Positions 33,558 through 46,000 of a stretch of DNA of 64,000 nt are shown here, in pieces (position 1 is the stretch's first letter; every line of letters starts with the position of its first letter). This DNA comes from Pleodorina starrii. Taxonomy: Eukaryota > Chlorophyta > Chlorophyceae > Chlamydomonadales > Volvocaceae. The notes beneath the pieces are model-generated. The model was not told the origin of the DNA. It did not search any database and worked only from the letters and a program-made list of their open reading frames with translations. Position numbers and translations under genes: made by a program. The stretch is taken from contig BRXU01000004.1 of the NCBI GenBank assembly GCA_030267565.1, positions 3,416,501 to 3,480,500 on the forward strand, given 5' to 3'.

Positions 33558-34554
33558 TGGTCGTGTGGTCCCTGGCGACGGAAAGTGATCCGCGCTTAGA
33601 TACGGGATCTACAGGTCAATACAGAACAGAGAATCCTTCGGATAACTTTGTCCTCAGGTCACTTCATGTAGCGAGCTACAGATTGGAGGTGATGGCGTTT
33701 TGGGTCTGCCGTACAAGTGGTTCCGTCAAGACTGGTTCAGTTACATAACGTGCATGCGGTCTTCTAAGGCATCTGTTGGTCCAGTCATTCACTGTTGCCA
33801 CAGCCCCTTCCGTTTGCCTCGATTGCTTACAGCCTCACACTCAACCCAGCCTTTCCGCCTATGGGTAATACTCAGGTGACAATGGCAAATGCCTCTGAAT
33901 CTTCGGTCTTGTAATTATTTTACTTCACATATTGGATTCAACTTCGCGGTCGTTCAGCTACCTCGAAGCCTCGGGCATTCACCTGCGATACGCCGATACC
34001 GCGAAAAACCAGCACTTCAGACATGTCCAGCACGGCATTGTGCTCGCTCCACATGCTCCGCATTACCCGTAACAGTCACGTTTAGGTGTCAGCCGAGACA
34101 ACTGCCACCCACAACTCTACTCACTCTTTTGGATCGCGTCCCATGGGACCGGGGCTATATGGCGAGCCTACCAGTTTGCTCGTCGCCGCCTTATATATTA
34201 CAACCCCATATTGCACACGTGACACGCAGTGCTCCGCGCCGAGATACCTACTCAGACCCCTTCGGTTCACGCTGCAAACCCCCGGCCATAAGGTTCGGTA
34301 CGGGGCGGCCAACCCACGCGGGCATGCACGTTTGGCACAATTCAGTTGAATTGCGATGATTAATCTCGGCCAAGATACACAGCTGTACGTAGAGAGCCCC
34401 CAGGACCTCGCGTGAGAGAGGCTGGAGGGGTGCGAGCTGCGTCGCCTCGCCTGTGTCTCGACATGGGTGCAACCCCAAACACCACGCAACCCGCCGCTGC
34501 AACCGCCCCTCAGACCGTCGCCACCGCCGCACAGCTTCGCCACCATTGCCACTG
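33558..34554. other. Intergenic: TLP18.3 promoter side and ITPK 3' flank
   Basis: About 1 kb, A/T-richer than the genes. The minus-strand TGTAA at 34198-34202 probably ends the ITPK transcript; the rest upstream of 33557 should hold the TLP18.3 promoter. No coding exon was recognised. Confidence 0.55.
34198..34202 (-). terminator. Candidate TGTAA polyadenylation pentamer for the ITPK gene
   Basis: Minus-strand TGTAA 353 nt after the ITPK stop codon, inside an A/T-rich patch (TTATATATTACAACC on the plus strand). Confidence 0.55.
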
Positions 34555-37500
34555 CTACTGCCACTGCTGCTGCTCTTGGCCCCCCCGCTGCTGCCTCTCC
34601 CGCTGCTGCCGCTCGTATGTGCCCCGCACCGCCGCGCGGAACAGCCCCGGCGCCCCCTCCGCACCTCGGTAGCTTGGGAAGTAGTTGACATCCACCACCA
34701 CCAGCTCCTGATCCCCGGGCTCCCCCCGCACCTGCCCCCCACCCCCACCCCCACCCCCGCCCCCGCCCTGCTGCTGCTCCGGCCCCCCTTCCTCGCCACC
34801 ACTTCCACCGCCCCCGGCGCCGCCAGCCCGGCCCTCGGTGCACTCCGCCGCGTCGCCGCTGCTGCCGCCACCCACCGCGGCCCCGGGCTCCGTCGCGATG
34901 ACGACATCGAATCCAAACAGTGACAACCCCAGCTCGGTCCGCAGGTGCGCCACCAATCGCTCCAGTGCCGCCTGACTGGGGATGGGGCTGGGTTGGGGAG
35001 CAGGAGTAGGAGGACCGCGGGCTGGAGGCGGGGCCGTTACCAAGGCCGCGGCGGGGCTATGTGCCGACGCAGGGCCTGGCACTGCAGCGGACGGGCCCTG
35101 GCCCTGGTCCTGGGGGACGGGCAGCTGTGGGCGCAGGGAGGTGGGCAGTGACTTGAGGCTGTCGAAGCGCAGCACACCCGCGGGCGCCAGCTGCAGTGCG
35201 GCGGTGAGGTCGCGGGGCACATTGGGGATGGAGGGGCGGACGGTGTGGAACACCTGCGGGCGCCCCGGGGGGGCGGGGCGGGGGAGGAAGGGGGGTCAGG
35301 GAGTGAAGGGGGAGGGGGGGCCGAGGTGCCGGTCGAATAGCGGGGGGAGGGAGGCCGGGAAAGCGTGGGTAGGGCGGGAAGGGCGTGGTGCCAAAGCAAG
35401 TCAAGGCGCGGAGAATAATGACCCATGGTATTGTCGAACATACAGCCGTTGTCGGCCCGGTGGTGTCCATCGCGACAGCTCGCTCGACAACCCTGAACCC
35501 CCACTCGGCTCCCACCAAGTCCCCACAGTCGCCCCAAGTCCCCCCAGCCCCCCATTCTGAGGCTTTCCCTCCACCTCCCACACCCACCTCCCACACCCCC
35601 ACCGCACCCGCACCTTGTCTCCCGCCACGTAGACCTTGAAAATGGTGGCGTCGTGGTTGACGAACTCCTGCACCACCGCCGGCAGCGGCAGCCCCGTAAG
35701 GCCCTCCGCCGCCTGCTGCAGCGGCAGCAGCACCAGCGCCATGGAGTGCGAGTCGGGGGTGCCGCACGCAACCACGGGCTTGACGATGTAGGGAGGGGGG
35801 CAGCCTGGGCGGGCGGGCGGGCGGGGAGGGGAGGAGGGGACAATAAGAACGGCCCGGGGCGAGGGGAACGCAACGCAGTTACCTGAAATATTACCTGAGG
35901 ATTACCTGATACCGCAGCGGCGGGACGTAGGGGACCGAGAAGGAGACACCCCATCCCTATCCGCTATCCCCCCTCCACCCCCCCCCCCCCACACACAAGT
36001 CCCTCACCCAGTCGCGCCGCCGCCGCCTCCAGCTCCTCCCGCGAGAAGGACGCCACCGTCGTACTGCGGGGGGCGCGCACCCGCACCCGCACCCGGGCCA
36101 CCCCGGCCGCGCGCCCCGCCGCTGCGCTGGCGCCCACCCTCCTGCGCTTGGCCCGCCCAACATCGGCTGCCTCGCCACCACCGCCGCCCTCGCCCTCGTC
36201 CTCGTCCTCGTCTGCTGGGGCATCCCCCTCGTCAGCCGCCGCATCACCGGTGCCACTGCCGGCGACACCAGCATCAGCTCCGGAGCCAATACCCAGATCC
36301 GGATCCAAATCCAGGGAGGAGAGGGAGTCGCACACTCGCGCCAGCTCCGTGCGGTTGATGACCTGCGGGAGGGAGGGGGCGACGGGCGGCGGCGGCGACG
36401 GCAGCTGACGTCTCGTCACGTCGCATCCGCGAATCCAACACTGCGCGTGAGCTCCGCCTGCCCCACCCGCCCCTGCCCTGGTTCCAAGCTTACTGCCGTA
36501 CTCCATCACTGCCGCATGGCTTCACACACGACTGGTTGCTGCGACCCGTGCCGTTACCGCATACCCCCACTCCCAACCCTTTCCCCTCCCCTAACCTCCC
36601 CCCACCTTGCCCACTTCCTCCCCCCTCTCCCCCCCTCCCCCTACCTTGCCCGCCGCCTCCAGCGGATCCACCAGACTGATCTCCGGATGGGCCCCCGCAA
36701 AGTCCGCCAACGCACGAACCCGGGGGCCGAACCGCGGAACACCACCACCGCCTCCGCCGCCGCCGCCGCCACCCCGGGGGTCCGCCTCCGCCCCCGCCCC
36801 TGGCCCCAGCTCCAGCTCGTCCGAGGCCTTATGCAGTACGGCGTGGAAGGGCAGTTGGGACTCCAGGGGGTGCGCCAGGTCCAGCGGGGCGAACACGACA
36901 CCGTCCTGGCAGGCAGTCCAGGGAGGGCCCCGGGGGGGGGAGGGAGGGAGGGAGGGAGGGGGAGAAATGCGGGATGTAGGTACTGGGCAGAGTGGGGGCG
37001 TGGGCGTGTGGGGAGGGCAGAGGCAGAGGGTACAGCAATACAGTCGAAAGAGGCAATATGCTGACAGACGTAGTGGAAAAGCGGGAGGAGCGGTGGTGGT
37101 GGTGGTGGGGGAGATGGTGACGCTCATGGTAGGGAGGCGGCGGCGCCTGAGGGTGGGTGCAGTGGGGAGGGAGCGAGGGCGGGAGTGCGGGTGCCCGGGG
37201 GCATCTGCCCCTACCAAGGCACCCAGCGCCCGATCCCGCCGCCCTGACGCCCCATCCCACCCCGCCCCATTCCGGCCGCTATTCATATCACCAACCCAAT
37301 CTCCTCCCCTGACTGGGACTGTTGTCTCTGCCTCCTCCCCGACCCAGCTTTACAGTCAGTTTCGGACGCTTCTACTTCGCTAATTTTACGTTTGGTACAT
37401 ATCTACAACATCGCACCGCACGAACTGCGGCGCGACTTCGTCCGAGGCGCCTTACGACATGCGACGTCGTCCAAAGCGACTTACGAGACCGTCCAGACGA

Positions 37501-39537
37501 CGGGTCTGCGCTACCACTGGTCAAGCATCAATGTCGGTAATGTATGGGAATGGGTGGGTTACAGCTAACAGTTTCGGAGGTTCAGCGGCCGGAGCAGCTT
37601 GATCAACAACATCCGCAGTGACTCATTATTTTATAAAGGAGCATATCACTCCCTGAACCCCGACCCTCCTCCTCCCAGGACTCCTCTGCTTTAGCCGCCC
37701 CTCCCCCGCTCGTATCCCCCCTCCCCGCTACGGTGTCTTCTTTCCTACACCTCCCTCCCTCCCTCCCCCCCTGTGTTGCCCCACCATCGGCACCAGGTTC
37801 AGCAGCCCCTCCCGAGCCAGGTCCCGCTCCCGGGAGGGCTTCATGGCGGTACCCACAACCACCAGCGGGGGAGCCAGACCCAGACCCGACCCCGCAGCGG
37901 CAGTCGCGCGGCGCAGATTGGCGTGTGCCAGCGCCAGACGCAGGCGCTGCCAGGGAGCCGCCTGAGGGGTTGGGGTGGGGTGGGGCGGCCCGACAGCAGC
38001 AGGGAGAGGGGAGGGGAGGGGAGGGGAGGGAAGGGGGGAAGGACGAGGGGGTGAGTGGGAAGACGTGTGGGCACGTGGGCAGGATCAGGGCGGCGGCTGG
38101 GAGGTCGGTACTCGGAGCTGTTCTTCATGGCTCGCAACCCTGAAGACACACACGCACACATGCATAGACAGAAGTACAAGCACACGCACTCACGCGCATA
38201 CGCACCTGCGCCGCCTCTGCGCCCTGCAGCTCGAAGCCCGGCAGCACCCCCTCCTCGCCCCCTCCTCGCCCCTCGCCCCGCCCCGCCTCCGGCTGCTGCT
38301 GCTCCCGCAGCCGCCGGCGCAGGGCCCCCGCCACGTCCTCGGGGGACGCTGCCAAGCCCGTCACCAGCACCTCGCCCGGCCACTGCAATCCGCGTGCGAC
38401 CGCCCAGGAGGCAGCGGCCGCCTCGGCGGCAGCGGCGACGCTGGGGCCGGCTGCAGCGGCGGCGGCAGGGGACCAGAAGAGCGAGCCCCAGTGAACCGGC
38501 GGCGAGGGGGGTGGGCTGAGCGTGGGGAGCTGAGGGGAGGGGAGGGGAGATGAAGGCACCCTAGCAGAAGACCAGACGCCAACCAGGGGCTGAGGAGTGG
38601 GGCTGCCCGTGGGGGCCGGAGAGAGCGCCAGCAGGGTATCGTGCTGCTGGGGGGAGGGAGCGGGTGGTGTGGTTTCGAAGCGGCAGCAGCCCGGGGTTTG
38701 ACCGGGAGGTGCGCGACAGAGCGCGAGACAGTCGCGGACTGTATCCCCGCGAACCTGTCTCTGGTGGTGATGGTGGTGGTGGTGGCGGTGGTGGTGGTCC
38801 CGCGGGCCGCATGTTACAGACCCACGGGTCACGTTAATTCGCTGCCTCACCTCCGGCCGCAGCGGGGCTCAGCTGCAGCACGGTCACGCCCTCGCAGCCG
38901 TAGCGGAGGCTGGTGGGGCCGCTGTGCGGTGCAGGCGGCTGCTGGGGGCAGACGGCGGCGGCGGCTGCTGGGGGCAGACTTCCAGCCTGTGCGGCGAGGC
39001 AGGGGCGGGGCGGCGGTGACAGGGGCAGCGGCACGGTGTGTTGGCGGGGGGCGGGGCGGGTGTGGGGTGTCGCAGCAGGCGAGTTGGACACGAATCACCA
39101 GCCAGCCTGCCAGCGCCGTCTGACAGCACCGCTGCGCCTTCGTGTGGCCCCGATGGGGAGAGGGGGATCAAGCGCCCCTAGTATATTCCCTTGGGACTAC
39201 TCCAGGGGGGTCCCGCCACCTTGCTGAGGGGGCCGCCATCGTGATCTGCATGTGAGATGCCGTACTGCCTGGTGTCGAGCGCTCGACCCGGTTTCGTAAC
39301 CGTGTTGCCTGCGTGCCGCCCCCCGCACCCCCCGACTGATGCACGCACATCATTTTGCAGCACCGCCAGCTGCAAGCCACCCCAATGCAGGAGAGGCAGC
39401 TGGTCACGAAGCGCCTGACAGCCTGGAGAGAGGAAGTTTGGGCAGGAGAACGTTTTGGGGTATGAAGGCATCGGCGGCATCGGTGGATGTGGTGGGGTGA
39501 ATGGGTTGCGTGGAGGTGCAGCTAAGCGGCTGCCCAC
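34555..39537 (-). CDS. ITPK: Inositol-polyphosphate kinase, ITPK4-like, 8 exons, up to about 889 aa
   Basis: Exons (minus): 39537-39220, 38986-38851, 38738-38206, 37961-37785, 36905-36645, 36362-36008, 35804-35614, 35253-34555; phases agree. The ATP-grasp kinase core matches plant ITPK4: VVGTAMKPSRERDLAREG, DGVVFAPLDLAHPL, VISL-type VDPLEAAGKVINR, PYIVKPVVACGTPDSHSM, AVVQEFVNHDATIFKVYV, VFHTVRPSIPN, LRFDSLKSLP, and the metal-binding DVNYFPSYRG. ITPKs phosphorylate inositol tris/tetrakis-phosphates on the way to InsP6; some ITPK4 members act in phytate synthesis with unusual specificity. A long N-terminal segment precedes the core, as in ITPK4, and acidic, Gly-rich and Gln-rich inserts lengthen the protein well beyond Arabidopsis ITPK4 (488 aa). 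The first three exons are the least certain; exon 3 may hide a small in-frame intron near 38530-38583. Confidence 0.85.
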
Positions 39538-40079
39538 CGTCTAAAAGTCCAGATGAGAAGATTATCCCCCGGATGAAAGGCATGCTGTCCGGGCGAAGGT
39601 AGAAGCGGTTGGTGGTTAGTTGGTCCCCGAAGCGACTGGCCTCCTACATGCCGAAACGTTTTTTGTTCCAAGCACAATGTGGCGTTTATAACTGATGAAT
39701 GGGAAAACAGGTGAGCTGGCCGATTTCACAGTCCAAGAGATCGTGGTGCACCAGGATGGTGCACCGTTGATGGTGCACTTCGGTCTTATGCTGAGAACTA
39801 ATCAGCCAGAGATAATCCTCTGATGTTCTGAGTTGTATGACGCAATGGTGTGCAGCCCAATGAGCTGTTGGGTGGTACGGCATATGTAGCCCTTTGCTGA
39901 CATAGCAGGCACCAAGAGCTTCAAAGCTCTAGGCAGTTTCACAGTCTGCCACGTGAACATTAATTAGCAGAACACATCATCCTTCTATCCAGGCCCGTTC
40001 TGTAGACCTCCGTACTGTCGGAAGATACGAAGGTGGTCGCAGGCGCGCACACGAGGCTATTCGGAACTGCAACGAGGCG
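39538..40079. promoter_or_regulatory. Upstream region between ITPK (-) and acyl-CoA synthetase (+)
   Basis: About 540 bp of lower-GC sequence between divergent genes. Around 39740-39780 the 8-bp palindrome GGTGCACC and near copies occur three times within 40 bp. Both promoters should lie here; no known factor site is assigned. Confidence 0.5.
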
Positions 40080-43000
40080 ATGAAGTCCGACCGCAATCCT
40101 TATCCTTTGCTCACGGAGGTAGAGCCGGCCCGCCCGGCCCAAGATGGCCGGCCAGAGGTCGGGCCGGTGTATCGGCCAACGTTTCACAAGGACGGCTTTC
40201 CCAAGCTGGAGGGCGTTGAGACGTGCTATGACATCTTCGAGTAAGATTTCATCCGATGATGCTTCGCGAAAGAGGGGTCGCAGCTTGCAGGGGTGGCGCG
40301 CAACACTCCATCTTGATGCCAGCGGACCGAAGCACACGCGGGGTGTCCATGTGCAAACAGATCGCAGTGCAATCTACGCCGCATTGACTAATTGGCGTGC
40401 TTGGGCAGCTGCAGCTCAAAAGCCGGGAACAAGGGCAGCGACGTGTGTGCGGATTCTGGGGGGCATGCCCCGTGATCGCGCACCACACCCTCCTTCCCGC
40501 CTCGCCCAGCCCAACTAGACCTCCCGCAGTCACCAACCCCGCCCGTCCGTGCCTTACATCTTTCTCTTCCCCTCCGCCCGTCCTTCCCATCATCACCCCA
40601 CACCCGCCCCGCGCACTCACCCAACTCCCCACCCCGCAGGAGGAGTGCCAAGCTGTACGGCGACTGTCCCTGCCTGGGCGAGCGCACGGTGGACCCCGCC
40701 ACCGGTGCCGCGGGGCCGTACACGTTCCTGTCGTACTCGGAGGTTGCGGAGGCGGTGGTGGCTGTGGGCAGTGCCTACGCCAAGTTGGGTCTCAAGCCGG
40801 GTGACCGCATCGGTGTGCTGGGGGCCAACTGCAAGGAGTGGATGATGGCAATGCAGGCAAGTGCGTGCGCGTGTGTGTGTGCGTGTGTGTGTGACTGTGT
40901 GAATGTGTGAATGTGTATATGGGCCACGGGCCGGTGCAGGACCCCGGCGGCGGCGGCGGCAGCTGCTGCTGCAGCAGCAGCGGCGGCGGCCGAAACACAA
41001 CGAATGCGGCACCTCACCTCATCACAGCACCAGCGATGCGTGGCAGCAGCAGCAGCCGCCCTCCGGCCCCGCCCCCGCCCCCGGGGCGCTGGTGCTGCTG
41101 CGGGTCTCTTCAAGTCCACGTCGCGCAGCCCTACAGTCCCCCCGCCACCCCAACTCGTCGACGCGCACCATGTTAATATGCACCATGTTGATACCCACAC
41201 AAGCCCCTACCCTCCTTGTTCCCGCCCTCCCTCCTCCATCCCTCCGATGCGGTGTCTTTGTCTACTTCCCTTCCTCCCTCCCTCCCTCATTCCGTTGATG
41301 ACCTCCCCCACCCCCAACCCCCCACAACCCCCACAAAAACACACACGCAGGGCATGAACCGCATGTCCATGGTGTGTGTGCCCCTGTACGAGACCCTGGG
41401 GGACACGGCGGTGGAGTTTATCATCAAACACGGGGGAACGTGAGTTGGGCCCCCGGAGGGGGGGAGGGGAACCAGGGAGGGCCGGAGCGAGGGGCAGGGA
41501 GGGAGGGAGGGAGGGGCAGGGAGGTGACGTTGGCGGGGAACGGACCCGAGTCAACACACACCCGCCTCTCCCCCGCCCGCCCGGCGCGGCAATGCAAACC
41601 CGTTACCTGGTTACCTGGTTACCTGGTTACCTGGTTACCTGGTTACCTGGTTACCTGGTTACCTGGTTACCTGGTTACCTGGTTACCTGGTTACCTGGTT
41701 ACCTGGTGGTACCGGAAGAGCTGCGACCGCGTTCCGGTGCGACGTTGGTCCTTTGGGAGACGAGGTGGGGGGCTGGGTTGGCTCGGGGCTGGGGTGAAGG
41801 CTGTGGCGGCGCTTGTGCGTGCGTCCACTCATTGCTGTGTGGCCCTCACAGCATCCCCCGGACTCTCGTGCTCCCCCCCCGCCTCCCAGCCACCACTACA
41901 ACTCCTCACTCTCCTCTCTCCAACCCCCCCCACCCCCCCAGGCGGCTCATCGTGTGTTCCGCCCCAAAGCTCAAGGTGGTTGCAAAGGCGCTGTCCTCGG
42001 CGGCTGTACGGCAGGTGGTTGACGCGGGGGTGGTGTACTGGGGAGCTGCGTCGGAGGAGGCCAACAAGGCATTGCAGGTGGGCTGGGGGGGGGGGGGGGG
42101 GGGGGGGAAGGGGGGGGTGATCTGAGGGGCGGGAGGAGGGGAGGGGAGGGAGGGGGGTATTCAGCGGTGCTGGGCCCGGGGGCTGCGGGGCGGGGCAGGG
42201 TGGCGCGGGGCGGCTGCCGTAGTCTGGGCTGCGACTAAGCGGGGCTTCAGCGGGTGGGTTGTATTGGGGGATGCGCTGTGCGGGGGCAGCGGGGCGGGGG
42301 CGGGGGATGACATCCCCCATTACGGGTCCGGGGTGACAGCCAACCAGTGCAGTACAGTGCAGTACATTGCAGTACAGTGCAGTAGTAACAACAGCAGCAG
42401 TGGACATGGCAAGTGCAGCGTAAAAGCGAGTGGTAGTGGTGTGTGGTGCAGTGGTGGTGTGTGGTGGTGGTGGGAGGTGTCCTCTACTTCCTTTCACCTC
42501 TGCATGTCCGCTCTGCCTGTCAGCTACTGAGAGCTACTCGTGCTCGGACTTCAACCATCAGTTTTCCCCCCTCCCGCTCCTCCCCTCCCTCCCCCTCCCC
42601 TTCCCCTTCCCCCGCGGCTTGTGCGGTTATCCCCCCTCCCTCCTCCCCCTTCCTCCCCCTTCCTCCTTCCCCCACCCCTCCCCGACCGCACCCCCCCTGG
42701 CGCCCAGTCCCTGGCGGGCAGCGGTGTGCGGGCGCTGTCCTGGTCTGAGTTGCTGGATGCGGGGCGGGGGGCGGAGGCGGCGCCGGTGCCGCCGGGCCCC
42801 GAGGACCTGTGCACCATCATGTACACATCGGGTAGGGGGTAGGGGGGTCGGGGGTTGGGGGGGTTGGGGGGGAGGGGTAAGGAGGGGTAAGGAGGGGGGT
42901 TTGAGTGAGAGCACGTGTCAGGTTTAGGGCGGGGGGGGGCGGCCCCCGGGGTGGTCTGGCCTCGAGAGGCCCTTCAAGAGCTCGGGGGGTCGGGTCGGGG

Positions 43001-46000
43001 GAAGCAGCGGGGGGTGGTGGTGGTGGTGGTGGTGGGGGTGGGGGAGGTAAGGGTAGGGTAGGAGGGGAGGGTTGGAAATAAAACCAGAGTGGACTGCGGC
43101 CGTAGCTCTCCCCTCCCCACCTCCTCCCCGCTCTCCCCTCCCTCCCGCTCCCCCCGCCCTCCCCCCGCCCCCCCCAAGGCACCACGGGTGACCCCAAGGG
43201 TGTGATGCTCCCCCACCGGGCTGTGGTGTCCACTATCGCCGCCATCGAGGCCTTTCTGGTCAACTGCGGAGAGAGGATGGGACCCTCGGACTCCTACCTC
43301 TCATACCTGCCACTGGCGCACATATTCGACCGGTGAGTGGCTGGCTGGGTGGGGGGGGTGGCTGGCGGGCTGGGTGGGTGGGTGAGCGGGTGGGGGGTGG
43401 CTGGGTAGGTAGTTGGGTGGCTGGGGGGTGGGGGGTGGGGGGGGTGGGGGGTGGGTGGGGGGTGGGGGGTGGGGGGGGTGGGGGGGGGGGGGGTGGGGGG
43501 TGGGGGGGGGGTGGGGGGGGGGGGGGGGTGGGTGGGGGGTGGGGGGTTGGGGGTGGGGGGGTGGGGGGTGGGGGGGGGTGGGGGGGTGGGGTGTGGGGGG
43601 TGGGGGGTGCATTGGATACCGTCCAAGCGAGCAGGCTGTGTGTCCCCCCTCCCCTCCCCTCCCACACAGTTCCCTTCCCTCCTCTCCCTCCCCCCCCCAA
43701 CCCCGCCCTCAGAGTGGTTGAGGAGCTGATGCTAAATGTGGGCGGCTGCATCGGCTACTGGCGGGGGGACATCCGGGCGCTGATGGACGATGTGGGGGCG
43801 ATGAAACCCACTCTGTTTGTGGGGGTGCCGCGGGTCTTTGAGCGGGTCTACAACGGAATCAGGGACAAGGTGCGGCGGTGGGGGGGAGGGGGCGGGGGGG
43901 CGGCCCCGCGGGGGGGGGGGGGGGGGGCATGGGGGTGGGGTTGGGGCATGCAAGGCGGGCGGAGTGAAAGGTGGAGACGGGAGGGGAGAGGGAAATGCGG
44001 CCGCGGGAGGGAGCGGGGAGAGAGGGGAGGGGAGAGGGGGGGACAGGGGGGGAGGTGGATGCGGCGGTTGGTGCGGGTGGCGCTCCCTTTGTCCTCGAAG
44101 CCTTGTTTTCGGGAAAGGCGGGGGCGGAGTGGTGGTGGTGGGGGAGGAGAAGAGCGGATGACAGCCGAGTAAATTGCTGCCGAGTATGATCGGGGGAAGG
44201 GGGGGGGGCGGGGAAGAGACGGATGGCAGCCCGGCTCCACTCCTCCGCTGCGGTATCTTCTTTATACCCCCCCCACCACCGTCCACCCCCCCAATACCCC
44301 CCCACCGACCCCAGGTGGCCAGCGGCAGCTTTCTCTCCCGCCTCATCTTCAACTGGACCTACTACCGGAAGGAGTACTACATGAGGGCGGGCTACAAGGA
44401 GAGCCAGGTGGGAGGGTGAGAAGGAGGAGGAGGGGAGGGGAGCGGTGGGGGTTGAGAGGGAGTTGCGGCAATGGTGTTGGCGGGCACTTGCAGCTGGGCG
44501 CCGTTTCGGAGGGCCGGCGGTGCGGTGCAGTGCGGTGCAGTGCAGTGGGGGCGGAGAGGGGGTTGGAGGGGGCAGGGGGAGGGGACATTTGGGTGTGCGC
44601 TGGGTTGCGGTTGCGGGGTTGCGGTTGCGGGGCAGAAACCGACACGCGGGGCCCTCCACCGCAAAGAGCCCCCTCCCCTCGTGTACACGTGGACACCCTC
44701 TCCCCCTCCCGCGTCCCCTCGTCCCCCGCAAGGGCGCTGGCAATGCTGGCAGTACAATCCCGTTGCCGCTCAACCACCCCCTTCCCCCACCCCCTTTCCC
44801 TCCTCTCCCCCCCTCCCCCGCCCCCCACCGCCCGCCCGTTCACACAACCACCCCCCGCCGCTCCGTGCCCACCCTCCCCCCCCCTCCCCCCCCCAGGCCT
44901 CCCCCATCAGTGACATGCTCGTGATGAAGAGCATAAAGGAGCGACTGGGGGGCCGGGTGCGGGTGCTGGTCAGCGGATCCGCCCCCCTGTCGGCGCAGAT
45001 CGAATCGTTCATGAGGGTGGTGTGCTGCGCACCCTTTGTGCAGGTGGGTGTGGGTGGCTGGGGGGTGAGTGGGTGGGTGGGTGGGTGGGAGGTCAGGACG
45101 GTGTCGGCGGTGGCGGGAGCGTGCGGGGCACACGGCGCGGCGCGGCGCAGTCCAGGGCGCGGTGCAGTGGGACACGGGGGCAGCGCAGGGCACTGTTGGG
45201 AGGGGGGAGGGTGGAGGGGTGGAGGGGGGCAGCGGCGCCACTTGCAGTGGTTGGGCGAGGCACTGCACCGCTAGGGTGTTTGCACCCATACAACCGCATG
45301 CACCCGCCACACGGCTTATTGTCCACTACAGTTGTCAGTCTGTCAGCCTATTGCCCTTCTGAGCTGTGTCTTACTACCCCACCCACCCCGCAGGGCTACG
45401 GGCTGACGGAGGTTTGCGCCGCCGCCTTCATCGCCACTCCGGACAACTACGCGCACGTGGGCACCGTGGGTGCGCCCATGCCCTGTACGGAGCTGCGGCT
45501 GGAGGCGGTTCCGGAGCTGGGCTACTCGCCCTCCAGCAACCCACCCCGGGGGGAGGTGTGCTTGCGGGGGCCGGCGCTGTTCAGCGGCTACTACGAGAAC
45601 GAGGCCATGACGAAGGAGGCCATGGGTGGGTGGCTGTGTGCGGGGGGGGGAGGGGGGGAATTGGGGGAGGGGGAAATTGGGGGAGGGGAGGGTAGGGGCT
45701 TCAGTCGCTGGCCATCCTTTCCTCAGAGTTTTTACCCCCCCCCCACCCACTCACCCCCCCCCAACACACACACACCTACACGCACAGATGCCGACGGTTT
45801 CTTCCACACTGGCGATGTTGGGGAGATCACTGCGGACGGCTCACTCAAGATCGTGGACCGCAAGAAGAACATCTTCAAGCTCAGCCAGGGTAGGGTGGGG
45901 TGAGGTGCGGTGGGATGGGGTAGGGCGGGGTGGGGCGGGGTGGGGTGGGGTGGGTCCAGGTGGGGTGGGGTGTGACGTGGGGGTGGGGCAAGGCAAACCG

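Noticed and set aside
43301..43751. Proline/histidine-rich minus-strand frames opposite LACS intron 6
   Set aside because: They are simply the complement of the G-rich intron tract.
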